Shown here piece by piece: positions 1-9,289 of a stretch of 64,000 bases of DNA. This DNA is from Labilibaculum manganireducens. GTDB lineage: Bacteria; Bacteroidota; Bacteroidia; Bacteroidales; Marinifilaceae. Location of the stretch: contig NZ_MVDE01000012.1 in the NCBI RefSeq assembly GCF_002843385.1, positions 1 through 64,000 of the forward strand. The letters run 5' to 3'. Numbering within the stretch: the stretch's first letter is position 1; each line of letters starts with the position of its first letter. A program made the translations under genes and the position numbers. Under the pieces are notes generated by a model. That model searched no databases, was not told where the DNA came from, and saw only the letters and a list, made by a program, of their open reading frames with translations.

Positions 1-84
<84 letters not shown>

Positions 85-90
85 CTTTTA

Positions 91-129
91 AAGAGTCTTG
101 TTCCAATGAGGAATGAGACTCTTTTTTGT
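91..129 (+). terminator. Rho-independent terminator after 5S rRNA
   Basis: The arm AAGAGTCT (91-98) pairs with AGACTCTT (115-122), and the inner TTCC/GGAA pairs extend the stem through two G-T wobbles. A T run follows (122-127). It lies directly after the 5S rRNA and closes the rRNA operon. Confidence 0.85.
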
Positions 130-269
130 TATATGTGTAAATTTTTAGAAGCAGAATTTCAATACAGATCCTAAATATATTCTCCTCTTTAACTCTCTCT
201 AAGGTTTTTTAACCTATATTTTGAATCAATCCATTCAACTTAATAACAGTTTGTTTATCTTTGTTGGCT

Positions 270-2252
270 ATGAAACAATTCTTCCTATTAGTAACAATTT
301 TAGTTTGTCTTTGTCTGAATTCTTATGCTCAGGTATATGCTGGTGGTCCTGATAATCTTCAAAGAGGTAAATTGGGAAATAGAGATAAATTGGGAAAGGA
401 AGGTAATGAACTTGACAGTTTAGGCTACAATAATGTAAAATCTGTTATAAAGAGTTGGAAACTTACTGATTTTGCTTCGAGAAATGAGTCAGTTGAATTG
501 GATACAATTTTGGGCTTTCAACATAATTACAACCCAATATTTAAAAAGAGTATTTCCAATACTTATTTAGGCAATTTAGGTTCTCCATATTTATCAAATA
601 TTTATAGAGATCGTAATGTCAATGAACAGTTCCTACCGTTTTTGCCTTATAGAAACTATATGCTTAAACCGGAAGATATCGTATTCTTTAATACAACCAC
701 ACCTTTTACAAGTGTTTATTACGAAACAGGTGGCCCTAAGGGACGAGCGGAGAATTTATTGAGAGTGTTGCAAACACAGAATATTAATCCTAACTTGAAT
801 GTGGGTGTTAGTTATAACTTAATTTCGAGTGATGGGCAGTATCAAAATCAGAAAACAAAGTTGTATGATTTTAGCTTTTTCTCTTCTTATAAAAAAGAAA
901 GGTACGGGTTGGATTTTGTTTTGAATCAAAATAGTCTGAATAACGAGGAGAACGGTGGATTGTCTGAAGATACTGACTTAACTGATAAAAGTGAGGATCC
1001 AGAAAATTTGAAAGTACGGCTTTATGATGCTAAAAGTAAATTGACCAATTTTAATTTTTTCATGAATCATTCCTACGGCATTGGTGAAGAAAGAGAAGTT
1101 ATTCAGGAGAAGGATACAACTTATTCTTATCCTATAAATTTTATTTATAATTTTAAGTATGAATCAGATAGTTGGAGATATAAGGAAACAATAATCGACA
1201 ATTCTTTTTATTCACATTATTATTATGATACTAAGGCGACATTTGATAAAGTTGAATATTCAAACATTAGAAATACGTTTCAGCTTGTATTTAATGAAAA
1301 TAAAAACAAGTGGATTCGTTTGGGAGCTAGGTTTGGAATTATAAGCGATCTTGGAAAATACAACACCAGATTAGCGGTAAAGGAAATTTCCTTTCATCAA
1401 GCGGACACGAAAATTCATAACAATCAACTTCTTGCCAGTTTGTTTAGTTCAGCAGGTTCATCTTTAAACTGGAATGCAACCGGAAGGTATGTATTCGAAG
1501 GATATAAGCAAAATGATTTTGAGCTAAAATATGAATTAACAAAATGGATTGGAAAAAAAGATTCAATTCATCACGGGGTATCTGTTCTTGCTAAATTAAA
1601 TTCTAAAACACCTGATTTTCTTCTTTCTAAGTACTATGGAAATAACCAGCAGTGGAATTTGAATTTGGATAAGATTACAGAATTAGAGCTTGGAATTGAA
1701 TATTTTAATGAGAAAAGGAATTTAAAAATAGGTGGGCAAATTAACCAAATTGATAATTATACTTATTTTGGACTGGATACTATTCCAGAACAAACAAGCA
1801 AAGGAATTACGGTATTGACCGGATATTTAGAAAAAAGATTCAAGTTGGGAAACTTTTATCTAAACCAAAAGTTAGTTGGTCAAAAAGGATCTGAGGATAA
1901 AATTTTACCATTACCAACTTTTTCAATCTATAGTAATAATTATTATAAAAATACATTTTTTAAAGGCGCACTTGGGCTTCAAGTTGGATTTGCAGTGCAT
2001 TACAATACTGCATTTTATGCCCCTAACTATATGCCATCAACAGGACAGTTCTTTTTGCAGAATCAGAAAGAAATTGGTGATTATCCTAAGGTTGATGTAT
2101 ACTTTAATTTTAGAATTAGACGTACTCGAATATTTGTTATGTATGAGCACATGAACGCGTCGATTGGCAGTAAAAATTATTTTGTTGCTCCACACTACCC
2201 TCTCAATCCAGCCATGTTAAAATATGGACTAATCTGGACTTTTTACAATTAA
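270..2252 (+). CDS. Putative outer-membrane porin (Porin_10 type)
   Basis: A predicted secreted beta-barrel of 660 residues. The ATG at 270 begins a signal peptide (MKQFFLLVTILVCLCLNSYAQ, cleavage after the AQ). An in-frame TTG three codons earlier is less likely, because TATCTTTG, which resembles the Bacteroidota -7 box, overlaps it at 256-263. The body alternates aromatic and polar residues as barrel strands do, and the C-terminus (HYPLNPAMLKYGLIWTFYN) ends in a strand-like aromatic segment. Length and ending match the Bacteroidota putative porin family PF14121. Substrate is unknown. It stands alone between the rRNA terminator and the MltF-like gene, about 90 bp upstream of the latter. Confidence 0.75.
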   Translation: MKQFFLLVTILVCLCLNSYAQVYAGGPDNLQRGKLGNRDKLGKEGNELDSLGYNNVKSVIKSWKLTDFASRNESVELDTILGFQHNYNPIFKKSISNTYLGNLGSPYLSNIYRDRNVNEQFLPFLPYRNYMLKPEDIVFFNTTTPFTSVYYETGGPKGRAENLLRVLQTQNINPNLNVGVSYNLISSDGQYQNQKTKLYDFSFFSSYKKERYGLDFVLNQNSLNNEENGGLSEDTDLTDKSEDPENLKVRLYDAKSKLTNFNFFMNHSYGIGEEREVIQEKDTTYSYPINFIYNFKYESDSWRYKETIIDNSFYSHYYYDTKATFDKVEYSNIRNTFQLVFNENKNKWIRLGARFGIISDLGKYNTRLAVKEISFHQADTKIHNNQLLASLFSSAGSSLNWNATGRYVFEGYKQNDFELKYELTKWIGKKDSIHHGVSVLAKLNSKTPDFLLSKYYGNNQQWNLNLDKITELELGIEYFNEKRNLKIGGQINQIDNYTYFGLDTIPEQTSKGITVLTGYLEKRFKLGNFYLNQKLVGQKGSEDKILPLPTFSIYSNNYYKNTFFKGALGLQVGFAVHYNTAFYAPNYMPSTGQFFLQNQKEIGDYPKVDVYFNFRIRRTRIFVMYEHMNASIGSKNYFVAPHYPLNPAMLKYGLIWTFYN

Positions 2253-2343
2253 GGATTTATTATAAAAACCAAGAACTGGAATCAAATATTTCTAGGTTGG
2301 AAATCTGATTTTTTCTAATTTTTAATTAGGAAAGGAAAAAGTT

Positions 2344-3759
2344 ATGTCTGGAATCAAATATTTAAAATTATTTATCCCCGTGATTTTCATGGTCTTTCTT
2401 CAGACTTGTAATCAAAACCGTAAGATGGTTGGGTTGCAGATTGAAGAGAAACCAGTTGTGGAGTTAAAACATGTAAAGCTTCGTGGGAAGTTGCGTGTGG
2501 TTACGGATTACAACTCCACTAATTACTTTGTATACAAGGGGCATACAATGGGGTTTCAATATGAAATGCTGGAAGCTTTGGCTAAACACTTAGGTGTTAA
2601 ACTGGAGCTGACTGTAAACAATGATTTGGTATCTGCTTTTGCTTCTTTGGAACGAGGTGATGTGGATTTATTAGGGATGAACTTGGCAGTGACAACTGAT
2701 CGCATGGAGAAATTCAATTTTACGATTCCCCACAGTCAGTCGCCACAGGTATTAATTCAGCGGAGTCCTGTTAATGATTCTACTGGTTTCATTAGGAACA
2801 AGGCTGATTTAGGAGGTAAGCGAATTCATGTACAGGCAGGATCATCATTTCAAGAGCATTTGGTAAGACTCTCTAATGAAATGGAAATGCCTATTGATAT
2901 AGTAGTTGTTGATATGTTGGAGGAGGAGGGGCTGATATCGATGGTTGCCAGTGGTGAGATCGATTATACTATTGCAGATGAAAATGTAGCGATGGTTAAT
3001 TCTTCGTATTATCCGGGTATTGAGTTTAAGACAAGTGTGAGTTTACCTCAGAATCTGGCATGGGCCTTGCGCAAAGGCGCGAATCATTTAACTCATGATG
3101 TTAATATGTGGTTAATGGATTTTCAAAAAACGAAAGAATACAAACGAATATACCAGCGATATTTTAAGAGCAGCCGAATTGAAGAGATGATGCAAAGTGA
3201 GTATTTTACTGTAAAAAGTGGTAAGATTTCGGATTTTGATGATCTTCTTAAGGAAAAAGCGAAAATAATAGATTGGGATTGGAGATTGCTGTCAGCGTTG
3301 ATATCTCAGGAATCTAATTTTAATCCTAAGGCGCAATCATGGGTTGGAGCTTTTGGTTTAATGCAATTAATGCCCGAAACTGCTTATCGATATGATGTTG
3401 ATTCACTTTCTTCTCCTATTGAGAATGTTGATGCCGGAGTCAGGCATTTGAAATATCTAAAAGGGAAATTGGATGAGACTCTGTCTGACAAGACGGATGA
3501 GTTGAAATTTTTACTTGCATCTTATAATGTTGGATTAGGACATGTGCTGGATGCCAGACGTTTGGCTGAAAAGAATGGTAAGAATCCTGATCAATGGAAA
3601 GAAAGCGTCGACTATTATTTATTGAATAAATCGAAACCGGAGTTTTTTAATGATCCTGTAGTAAAATATGGTTATTGCCGTGGTTCGGAGCCTTATCAGT
3701 ATGTGAATAAAATTTTGGAACGCTATAGTAATTACCAAAACATTGTATTACTGAATTAG
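2344..3759 (+). CDS. MltF-like lytic transglycosylase lipoprotein
   Basis: A 471-residue lipoprotein with two domains. The signal peptide ends in a lipobox with Cys22 (LQTC). Residues about 48-280 form a periplasmic solute-binding domain (SBP_bac_3 type), and residues about 300-445 a lysozyme-like SLT domain. The likely catalytic acid is Glu323 in ALISQESNF, followed by the family motif GAFGLMQLMPETA. This domain order is that of MltF, which cleaves the MurNAc-GlcNAc bond with 1,6-anhydro ring formation and may be gated by a muropeptide or amino-acid ligand. It ends convergently with the NUDIX gene, overlapping it by 12 bp. Ligand and cellular role are inferred from the family. Confidence 0.87.
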   Translation: MSGIKYLKLFIPVIFMVFLQTCNQNRKMVGLQIEEKPVVELKHVKLRGKLRVVTDYNSTNYFVYKGHTMGFQYEMLEALAKHLGVKLELTVNNDLVSAFASLERGDVDLLGMNLAVTTDRMEKFNFTIPHSQSPQVLIQRSPVNDSTGFIRNKADLGGKRIHVQAGSSFQEHLVRLSNEMEMPIDIVVVDMLEEEGLISMVASGEIDYTIADENVAMVNSSYYPGIEFKTSVSLPQNLAWALRKGANHLTHDVNMWLMDFQKTKEYKRIYQRYFKSSRIEEMMQSEYFTVKSGKISDFDDLLKEKAKIIDWDWRLLSALISQESNFNPKAQSWVGAFGLMQLMPETAYRYDVDSLSSPIENVDAGVRHLKYLKGKLDETLSDKTDELKFLLASYNVGLGHVLDARRLAEKNGKNPDQWKESVDYYLLNKSKPEFFNDPVVKYGYCRGSEPYQYVNKILERYSNYQNIVLLN

Positions 3760-4407
3760 GCCGGCTCGAAGAAACATTTCTCTTAATTCGGATAGAATCA
3801 TTGCAGTGGCTCCCCAAATTTTGTGCTCTTTTGCTTGAAAATAAGGAGCGTGAATTTCGAATCCGTTTTTGTTAATTGTGAAATTGCTGATGTTGTTTTT
3901 TCCTAATAATAGAGAAACGGGCATTTCGATTATTTCCTCAACTTCGAATTCATTCAATTTAAATTCGGGTTTTTTTTCGCAATATCCTAATACGGGTAAA
4001 ACCATAAAATTACTGACCGGAATGTAAAGTTCTGTTAAGAAGCCTAATATTTTTATTTTTTTGCAGTCGACACCAAGCTCTTCATTTGTTTCGCGAATTG
4101 CAGTTATTGTTCTGTTTGCATCACTTTCTTCATATTTTCCTCCGGGCAAACTAATTTGGCCGCTATGGCTGTTGTTTCCTGTTGTTCTTTTCATGAAAGG
4201 AATATACAATTGACCATTGTGAGGATAAAATAATAATAAAACACTGCTATCCCTGGCAATACTAGGATCACTTGTTTTAAGGGCGTGATCCCGAATCGAC
4301 GGGGACATTAGATTTTGAGCCTCGAAACCAGGTAATCCATTATTTAGTTCATTATTTACTAAACTGGTAAATTGTTCAAGATCAAATATCGTTTCTAAAG
4401 TACTCAT
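3748..4407 (-). CDS. NUDIX hydrolase, NudL-like CoA pyrophosphatase
   Basis: A 219-residue NUDIX protein. The NUDIX box spans residues 89-113 (GGKYEESDANRT, then RETNEELGV) with the same spacing as E. coli NudL. Just upstream is the NuCoA-type motif (FMKRTTGNNSHSGQISLPGG, 71-90) that marks coenzyme A diphosphatases. The C-terminal IWGATAMILSEL also matches the family. Such enzymes hydrolyse CoA or oxidised CoA to 3',5'-ADP and 4'-phosphopantetheine with Mg2+ or Mn2+. It starts at an ATG at 4407 and is monocistronic, converging with the MltF-like gene. The family is clear; the exact substrate is inferred. Confidence 0.85.
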   Translation of the reverse strand: MSTLETIFDLEQFTSLVNNELNNGLPGFEAQNLMSPSIRDHALKTSDPSIARDSSVLLLFYPHNGQLYIPFMKRTTGNNSHSGQISLPGGKYEESDANRTITAIRETNEELGVDCKKIKILGFLTELYIPVSNFMVLPVLGYCEKKPEFKLNEFEVEEIIEMPVSLLLGKNNISNFTINKNGFEIHAPYFQAKEHKIWGATAMILSELREMFLRAGLIQ

Positions 4408-4498
4408 AAAGGCTTTTTTCTAATAGTACTTAAAGATAACAATAATGTTTCCCTCTAATAAGAAAAAATTATTAATCTTTTTTAGATCTGCAAAAAGT

Positions 4499-4520
4499 AA
4501 CCCCGAAAAAAATCGGGGTT
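4499..4520 (-). terminator. Terminator of the gatE-gatD operon
   Basis: AACCCCGA (4499-4506) pairs with TCGGGGTT (4513-4520). It sits 4 bp beyond the gatD stop, and a short U-rich stretch follows on the minus strand. Confidence 0.7.
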
Positions 4521-4524
4521 TAAG

Positions 4525-5907
4525 TTATTTTCTAAAGTTTTTAACAAATTGTTCTACTTCAGGAACTCCTCCCTGATAGAGAAGATATCCATTATAAGGT
4601 TCTCTTTTTGTTGTTTCATCGTTTATAGGGTTTTGCATAATGTCAATTACCTCTTGTCGTTTGGTGGTTTGGCCTAGTGTCCATCCCAATTTAATATAGG
4701 CAGCTTCGGGTAACATATTATCAAGCGGAACAATTCCCATTGAGAGTAAGTCTCGTCCTGTATCGTAAACAAACATGTGAGTGTAACCCCAAAGAGTTTG
4801 AACGGTCATGAATATATGAACCCCTTTTTCAACTGCTCTTTTTAAGGCAGGGTAAACCGGTTTGTTGACATGACCAAGGCCAGTACCAGCGATAATTATT
4901 CCCTTATAGCCACAGTCAACTAATGCATCGATAATATCGGGTTGCATATTAGGATAGTAGTACAGTATTGTAACTTTTTCTTCGAAGTAAGGAAGGATTT
5001 TTACGTTTCGATCTTTTCGTCGGTGATTGTATTGTTTTTTAATTGCTTTAACTCCTTTTCTGGTAACCGTAGCTAAAGGTGTATCGCCAAGAGTTCGGAA
5101 AGTAGATCGATAACTCGAATGCATTTTTCTCACTCTGGTTCCCCGGTGCAGAAATCCATATTCATCTGAAGTTGGGCCAAACATACAGACCATTACTTCT
5201 GCAATATCACCATGACCGGCAGCCACTGCTGAGTGCATTAAATTTAAAGCTGCATCTGATGACGGTCGGTCTGATGATCGCTGAGAGCCTACTAAAACAA
5301 TTGGAACGGGTGAATCCTGAACCATATAGGTTAAGGCGGCAGCGGTATGATGCAATGTATCTGTTCCATGAGCGATAATAATTCCATCAATCCCGTTTTC
5401 AATTTCTTTTCCAATTGCAATGGCTAGGGAAATGTATTGTTTTGGCCCCATATTTTCACTGAACACAGCAAAAACTTTTTCGGTAGATAGGTTGCATATA
5501 TCGGCGAGTTCAGGAACAGATCCATAAAGTTCTCCAGGCGAGAAGGCCGGAATTACAGCTCCTGTTCTATAATCTAAGCGGGATGCTATTGTTCCTCCGG
5601 TTCCAAACAGCTTTACAGCTGGTTGTCCGTTTGTATAAGGAAATTCTTTTTCGGGAACTTTATAATTGGCTTTTTTGTAACCGGTTTCCTTCATTTCTTT
5701 TATGGTTGTAACATTTATTCCAATGTTGTAACCTGTTATTATTTTAAGCACAATGTGTTGGTCATCATCGTTTTCTGCTCTGGGTAAAATCGTTCCGTCG
5801 AATTCGCCTCGGGTGGTAACAATATGTGTTTTGCCCCATACCCGAACACTGTATTTTTTTAGGGTCTCAAGAGCCATTCCTTTGTATCCTTGAAAAATAT
5901 CTTCCAT
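4525..5907 (-). CDS. gatD: Glu-tRNA(Gln) amidotransferase subunit D (archaeal type)
   Basis: The 460-residue glutaminase subunit of the GatDE enzyme, which turns Glu-tRNA(Gln) into Gln-tRNA(Gln) using ammonia freed from an amide donor. Residues about 15-85 are the small N-terminal GatD barrel, and 95-430 an L-asparaginase-like domain. Catalytic residues are in place: Thr106 (GTGGTIASR), Thr182 and Asp183 (AHGTDTLHH), and Lys261 (HRGTRVRKMHSS). The GatD-specific N-terminal domain and the GSQRSSDRPSSDA motif separate it from ordinary asparaginases. Its ATG overlaps the gatE stop by one base (TAATG), so the two are translationally coupled. GatD and GatE are known mainly from Archaea, so this pair in a Bacteroidota is notable. 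Confidence 0.93.
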   Translation of the reverse strand: MEDIFQGYKGMALETLKKYSVRVWGKTHIVTTRGEFDGTILPRAENDDDQHIVLKIITGYNIGINVTTIKEMKETGYKKANYKVPEKEFPYTNGQPAVKLFGTGGTIASRLDYRTGAVIPAFSPGELYGSVPELADICNLSTEKVFAVFSENMGPKQYISLAIAIGKEIENGIDGIIIAHGTDTLHHTAAALTYMVQDSPVPIVLVGSQRSSDRPSSDAALNLMHSAVAAGHGDIAEVMVCMFGPTSDEYGFLHRGTRVRKMHSSYRSTFRTLGDTPLATVTRKGVKAIKKQYNHRRKDRNVKILPYFEEKVTILYYYPNMQPDIIDALVDCGYKGIIIAGTGLGHVNKPVYPALKRAVEKGVHIFMTVQTLWGYTHMFVYDTGRDLLSMGIVPLDNMLPEAAYIKLGWTLGQTTKRQEVIDIMQNPINDETTKREPYNGYLLYQGGVPEVEQFVKNFRK

Positions 5908-7880
5908 TAGTTAAGTCGTTTGTCGATGTTTATTCTTAATTCCCTTAATTCTATATTCCCAATTGCCTGACGGTGCAATTGCCCCATGATCCAGTGACTG
6001 GCATTTTCACTGTTCTCTGATGGATGTAAGTCCTTAAACTTTTCTTCCAGAAAATCAATTGGAGCGATCAACTCGGCCAGACTTCTTTTTTTAAATTTTA
6101 AGCTGATTAACATGGAGGCAAAATCCATACTTGGGTTTTGGTAGAGAATAGGGAACAGGTATCGTGCAATGTTTGGATGTAATTCCTGATCGTGAATGAA
6201 CTTGAATAGTCCGACTAATTTTCGGTAATTGAATTCGGGATGGATGCTGTATTTTCCAATGATGTTTTTATAAGTGTGCCCAAAAAATATTGCGGTACTT
6301 TTAGGATCGAATTGAAATCTGTCAGCTATTTCTTTAATAATTGGATACAGATCTTTACTGAGAATAAAATGATGAGAATCCTTAGGTACTCCCCATTCAT
6401 TCATTTGATTAATTCGCTCACAAATATCATTTGGTAAATCTTTACCAAGATTATTGATGTATTCATCAGATAAAGGAATTGGAGCAGAGTCTGTATCCGG
6501 ATACATTCGATCGGCACCAGGCAGAACTCTCTCAAAAATTGTTGTTCCATCGGGCAACGATTTGCGTGTTTCGTTTGGGACACCATCAAAAACCATTTTA
6601 CAACGTTCTTTTATTGTTTCGATTGCTGTAGGGATATCTTCTTTCGCTCCCCAAATAACTAATTGTGCATCATTTGAATTTGATCCTAATTTGGCAAGTA
6701 TTTTACCAAAATCTTCTTTTGACAGCAATTCTTCCTCTTGCTCTGAATGTACTAAATTGGGATGTTCGATACAGGCAATTACTTTTAAACGCTGGGCAAT
6801 TTCATTGGCAAAGTTTTGACCTGGCTGGGTGAAATGCGATAGTAATCCCTTAAATTCCGGAAGGTTAACAGCAATAATCTGATGTTCTTTTTCTTTGCAT
6901 TCAATTAAGGGGGCATATGTGAAATTATAGTCGTGATAATCTAGTTCTTGTGTGAAAATGCACCAATCTTCTTTTTGAATTCGTTCGATTAATAGTTTTT
7001 TGATATTTAGCAAAGCCCATTGCCTGAAAGCCTCATTGTGTGAAAGTTCCGGAATCCATTTGTTGTGAGCAACTCCTTTAATTTCAACTCTCGATCCGCC
7101 TTTGCAGCTAACATTTACGTCTTCGCGGCCTGCTCCCATTCCTGTGCGAACCAATCCGGTGCTTCTGTTTAAAAAACGGATGTATTCTGCAGCTTCGCGC
7201 AATTCATTGGGAGTGTTTAGTTCGGGGGCAGTTACTGTTTCGATGAGTGGTGTTCCAAGACGGTCTGTTTTATAATACCGCTCATGTCCTATGTCTGAGA
7301 TCTCACGGCAAGAGTCTTCTTCGATGCTTAATTGTATCAAATTCACCTTTTTATTGCTTATTTGAATTTGTCCGTTTACACCTAAAATTGCGGTTCGCTG
7401 AAAGCCTGTTGGTATACTTCCATCCAAATATTGTTTTCGGGTAATATGTACTTCACCAACAATATTTAATTTGCACAAAAGTGAGATTCGAAGTGCAATT
7501 CCAAGAGCTTCCTGATTAATTCTAAAGGGAGGAGTATCATCAATTTCGTAAGTACAGGCTGTTTCGTTGTTGATACGATATATAATGTTTTTTCGGGTTT
7601 TAAACTCCATTAGCGCCGTGCCGTCATATCCGCCAAGTTCGCTCATTGCAGGGCGCATATGTCGTATTATTTCAGCATCGTAAGCTCCGTTTTTGTGAAA
7701 GACACCACAGGGACAGTGACAAAACAATTTTTCTTTTGTGTCAAGTTGCTGATGAACTTCCAGTCCGGACATGAAACCAATTCGACGATAATCGTCCTCG
7801 GTGGCTTGTTGGCGGGGGACATAGCCAATTTGTTCTTTGGTTTGGAGATAGTTTTTGTTGGGTGTGAATATAGTATTCAT
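5907..7880 (-). CDS. gatE: Glu-tRNA(Gln) amidotransferase subunit E (archaeal type)
   Basis: The tRNA-binding kinase/transamidase subunit of GatDE. The GatB/GatE signature GLEVHQQLDTKEKLFCHCPC lies near the N-terminus, and GMGAGREDVNVSCKGGSRV follows in the kinase core. A GatE-specific AspRS-like insertion (about residues 270-430, with VIWGAKEDIPTAI and ERVLPGADRMYPDTDSAP) rules out bacterial GatB, which is about 475 residues. The C-terminus has the YqeY-like helical tail. The ATG at 7880 (657 residues) is preferred over an upstream TTG at 7904. It is first in a two-gene operon with gatD. Nothing looks broken, so the enzyme is probably active. Confidence 0.93.
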   Translation of the reverse strand: MNTIFTPNKNYLQTKEQIGYVPRQQATEDDYRRIGFMSGLEVHQQLDTKEKLFCHCPCGVFHKNGAYDAEIIRHMRPAMSELGGYDGTALMEFKTRKNIIYRINNETACTYEIDDTPPFRINQEALGIALRISLLCKLNIVGEVHITRKQYLDGSIPTGFQRTAILGVNGQIQISNKKVNLIQLSIEEDSCREISDIGHERYYKTDRLGTPLIETVTAPELNTPNELREAAEYIRFLNRSTGLVRTGMGAGREDVNVSCKGGSRVEIKGVAHNKWIPELSHNEAFRQWALLNIKKLLIERIQKEDWCIFTQELDYHDYNFTYAPLIECKEKEHQIIAVNLPEFKGLLSHFTQPGQNFANEIAQRLKVIACIEHPNLVHSEQEEELLSKEDFGKILAKLGSNSNDAQLVIWGAKEDIPTAIETIKERCKMVFDGVPNETRKSLPDGTTIFERVLPGADRMYPDTDSAPIPLSDEYINNLGKDLPNDICERINQMNEWGVPKDSHHFILSKDLYPIIKEIADRFQFDPKSTAIFFGHTYKNIIGKYSIHPEFNYRKLVGLFKFIHDQELHPNIARYLFPILYQNPSMDFASMLISLKFKKRSLAELIAPIDFLEEKFKDLHPSENSENASHWIMGQLHRQAIGNIELRELRINIDKRLN

Positions 7881-7982
7881 TGGGTTAGTTTTTAGTAACC
7901 CCAAAAAATACTAATAATCTGTTGGTTAAGAAATGATTTAATTCAGGTTTGCCCCCTGTTTTAATGAATTTTGATTTTGAAA

Positions 7983-8456
7983 TTAGGGTGTAAACGGCAA
8001 TCTGATTTTATAGCCTTTACTCTCAATATCTGCTTTTATTTTTGCTCCAATTGCTTGTCCCCACGACATTCCGGCCTGCATACTTTCAGTGGTGATTTTA
8101 GGTAATTTTTGGGCGATTCTTTTTCCGGCAACCGATTCGTAAAAATCAATCATGGCTAATACATCCTCGTGAGAAAGATTCTGCCTGTAGATTGGAAGAA
8201 GCATTTTGATTAAATCATTAACTGAAGTATTCACGAATTCAACTTCAGCTTTGTCCCAATATTCAGTTGGAATATTTGATTCCTGACTTCGTAGTTGAAT
8301 AATCATCGCTTTAATTGATTCCTGATAGCTGGCTTGTGATCCGTTTATCTGAAACAGATATTTTAAATCTTTTTCGTACGTGTTGGTTTCTTGCCCTGAA
8401 GAAGCGAATGTAGATGTCGAAAGGGTAAGAAATAAAAACAATACTATATTTTTCAT
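7983..8456 (-). CDS. DUF2059 domain secreted protein
   Basis: A 157-residue exported protein with a signal peptide (MKNIVLFLFLTLSTSTFASS). Its helical body carries the DUF2059 pattern, LLPIYRQNLSHEDVLAMIDF followed by YESVAGKRIAQKLP and a closing MQAGMSWGQAIGAKI. The biochemical function of the family is unknown. It is the last gene of a minus-strand operon, 26 bp after the class D beta-lactamase, which suggests a periplasmic or envelope role. Confidence 0.8.
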   Translation of the reverse strand: MKNIVLFLFLTLSTSTFASSGQETNTYEKDLKYLFQINGSQASYQESIKAMIIQLRSQESNIPTEYWDKAEVEFVNTSVNDLIKMLLPIYRQNLSHEDVLAMIDFYESVAGKRIAQKLPKITTESMQAGMSWGQAIGAKIKADIESKGYKIRLPFTP

Positions 8457-8482
8457 GGTTTTTTAATTTGCTGAGAGTTTTT

Positions 8483-9283
8483 TTATTTAGTTAATTGAAG
8501 ATGATCAAGTATTTTGGAAACTATGATTTGCCTTTTAGTAGCATCATCAGAATTTTTAATATCGATATTAATTGCGAAAAAATATACATTCTCTCCTTTC
8601 TCAAGATAGCCAACATACCATCCAATTTGCTTGTTTATTCGAGCAACCCATCCTGTTTTTGCTCTGATTGTATAATCAGGAGTCTGTTCAATAATCATTA
8701 TTTTTTTCACAATTTCTTGATTTTTTTGCGAAAATGGAAGTTGGTTAAAATATAATTTTTGCAAAAAATCAATTTGTTGGTTTGGGCTGATTCTAATGTC
8801 TCCGCTCAACCAGAAAACATCGATTCCTCCGTTTATATTTTTGTTGCCGTAATCTGATGCCTCTACCCAATGTTTCATTCTTTCTTGGCCAATTCTTCTT
8901 GCCAGCTCCTGATAAGCCCAAACAGCAGAATATTTTAATCCGCTTTCCAGATTTTGATCCCTATTCCATTCGTTATATCCACGATCGATACTATCCCACT
9001 TAATGATTTCTTTTTCATCCTGAATCACTCCGGTTTCCAAAGCAATCATCGAATTAATTATTTTGAATGTGGAAGCCGGCAAAAATGCTGAATCTAATCG
9101 TTTCTCATTAAAACTTAATCCGGCATCATTTTTTAAATCATAAATGGTAAAACAGCCATTGATTTTTTCTGATTTGAAAATACCTTCTAAATCGGAAGAA
9201 GAGTAATTGTTTAAAATTGAATTTGATTGTGGTGAACAAGCAAAAAGGATAAACAATAAAAAAAATGAAAGTAAGGTTTTCAT
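8483..9283 (-). CDS. Class D (OXA-type) beta-lactamase, lipoprotein
   Basis: A 266-residue serine beta-lactamase. All class D motifs are present: Ser71-x-x-Lys74 (PASTFK), Ser119-Ala-Val121 (YSAVW), Tyr145-Gly-Asn147 (DYGN), Trp158 (FWLSG) and Lys209-Thr-Gly211 (AKTGW). The signal peptide ends in a lipobox (LFAC, Cys16), so it is probably membrane-anchored. Class D enzymes acylate on Ser, with a carboxylated Lys as general base. It lies 6 bp after the CPBP protease gene and 26 bp before the DUF2059 gene, in one operon and without mobile-element signatures, so it is probably an intrinsic gene. The substrate range cannot be judged from sequence. A BlaR-type sensor domain is unlikely at this length. 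Confidence 0.92.
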   Translation of the reverse strand: MKTLLSFFLLFILFACSPQSNSILNNYSSSDLEGIFKSEKINGCFTIYDLKNDAGLSFNEKRLDSAFLPASTFKIINSMIALETGVIQDEKEIIKWDSIDRGYNEWNRDQNLESGLKYSAVWAYQELARRIGQERMKHWVEASDYGNKNINGGIDVFWLSGDIRISPNQQIDFLQKLYFNQLPFSQKNQEIVKKIMIIEQTPDYTIRAKTGWVARINKQIGWYVGYLEKGENVYFFAINIDIKNSDDATKRQIIVSKILDHLQLTK

Positions 9284-9289
9284 GATAAA

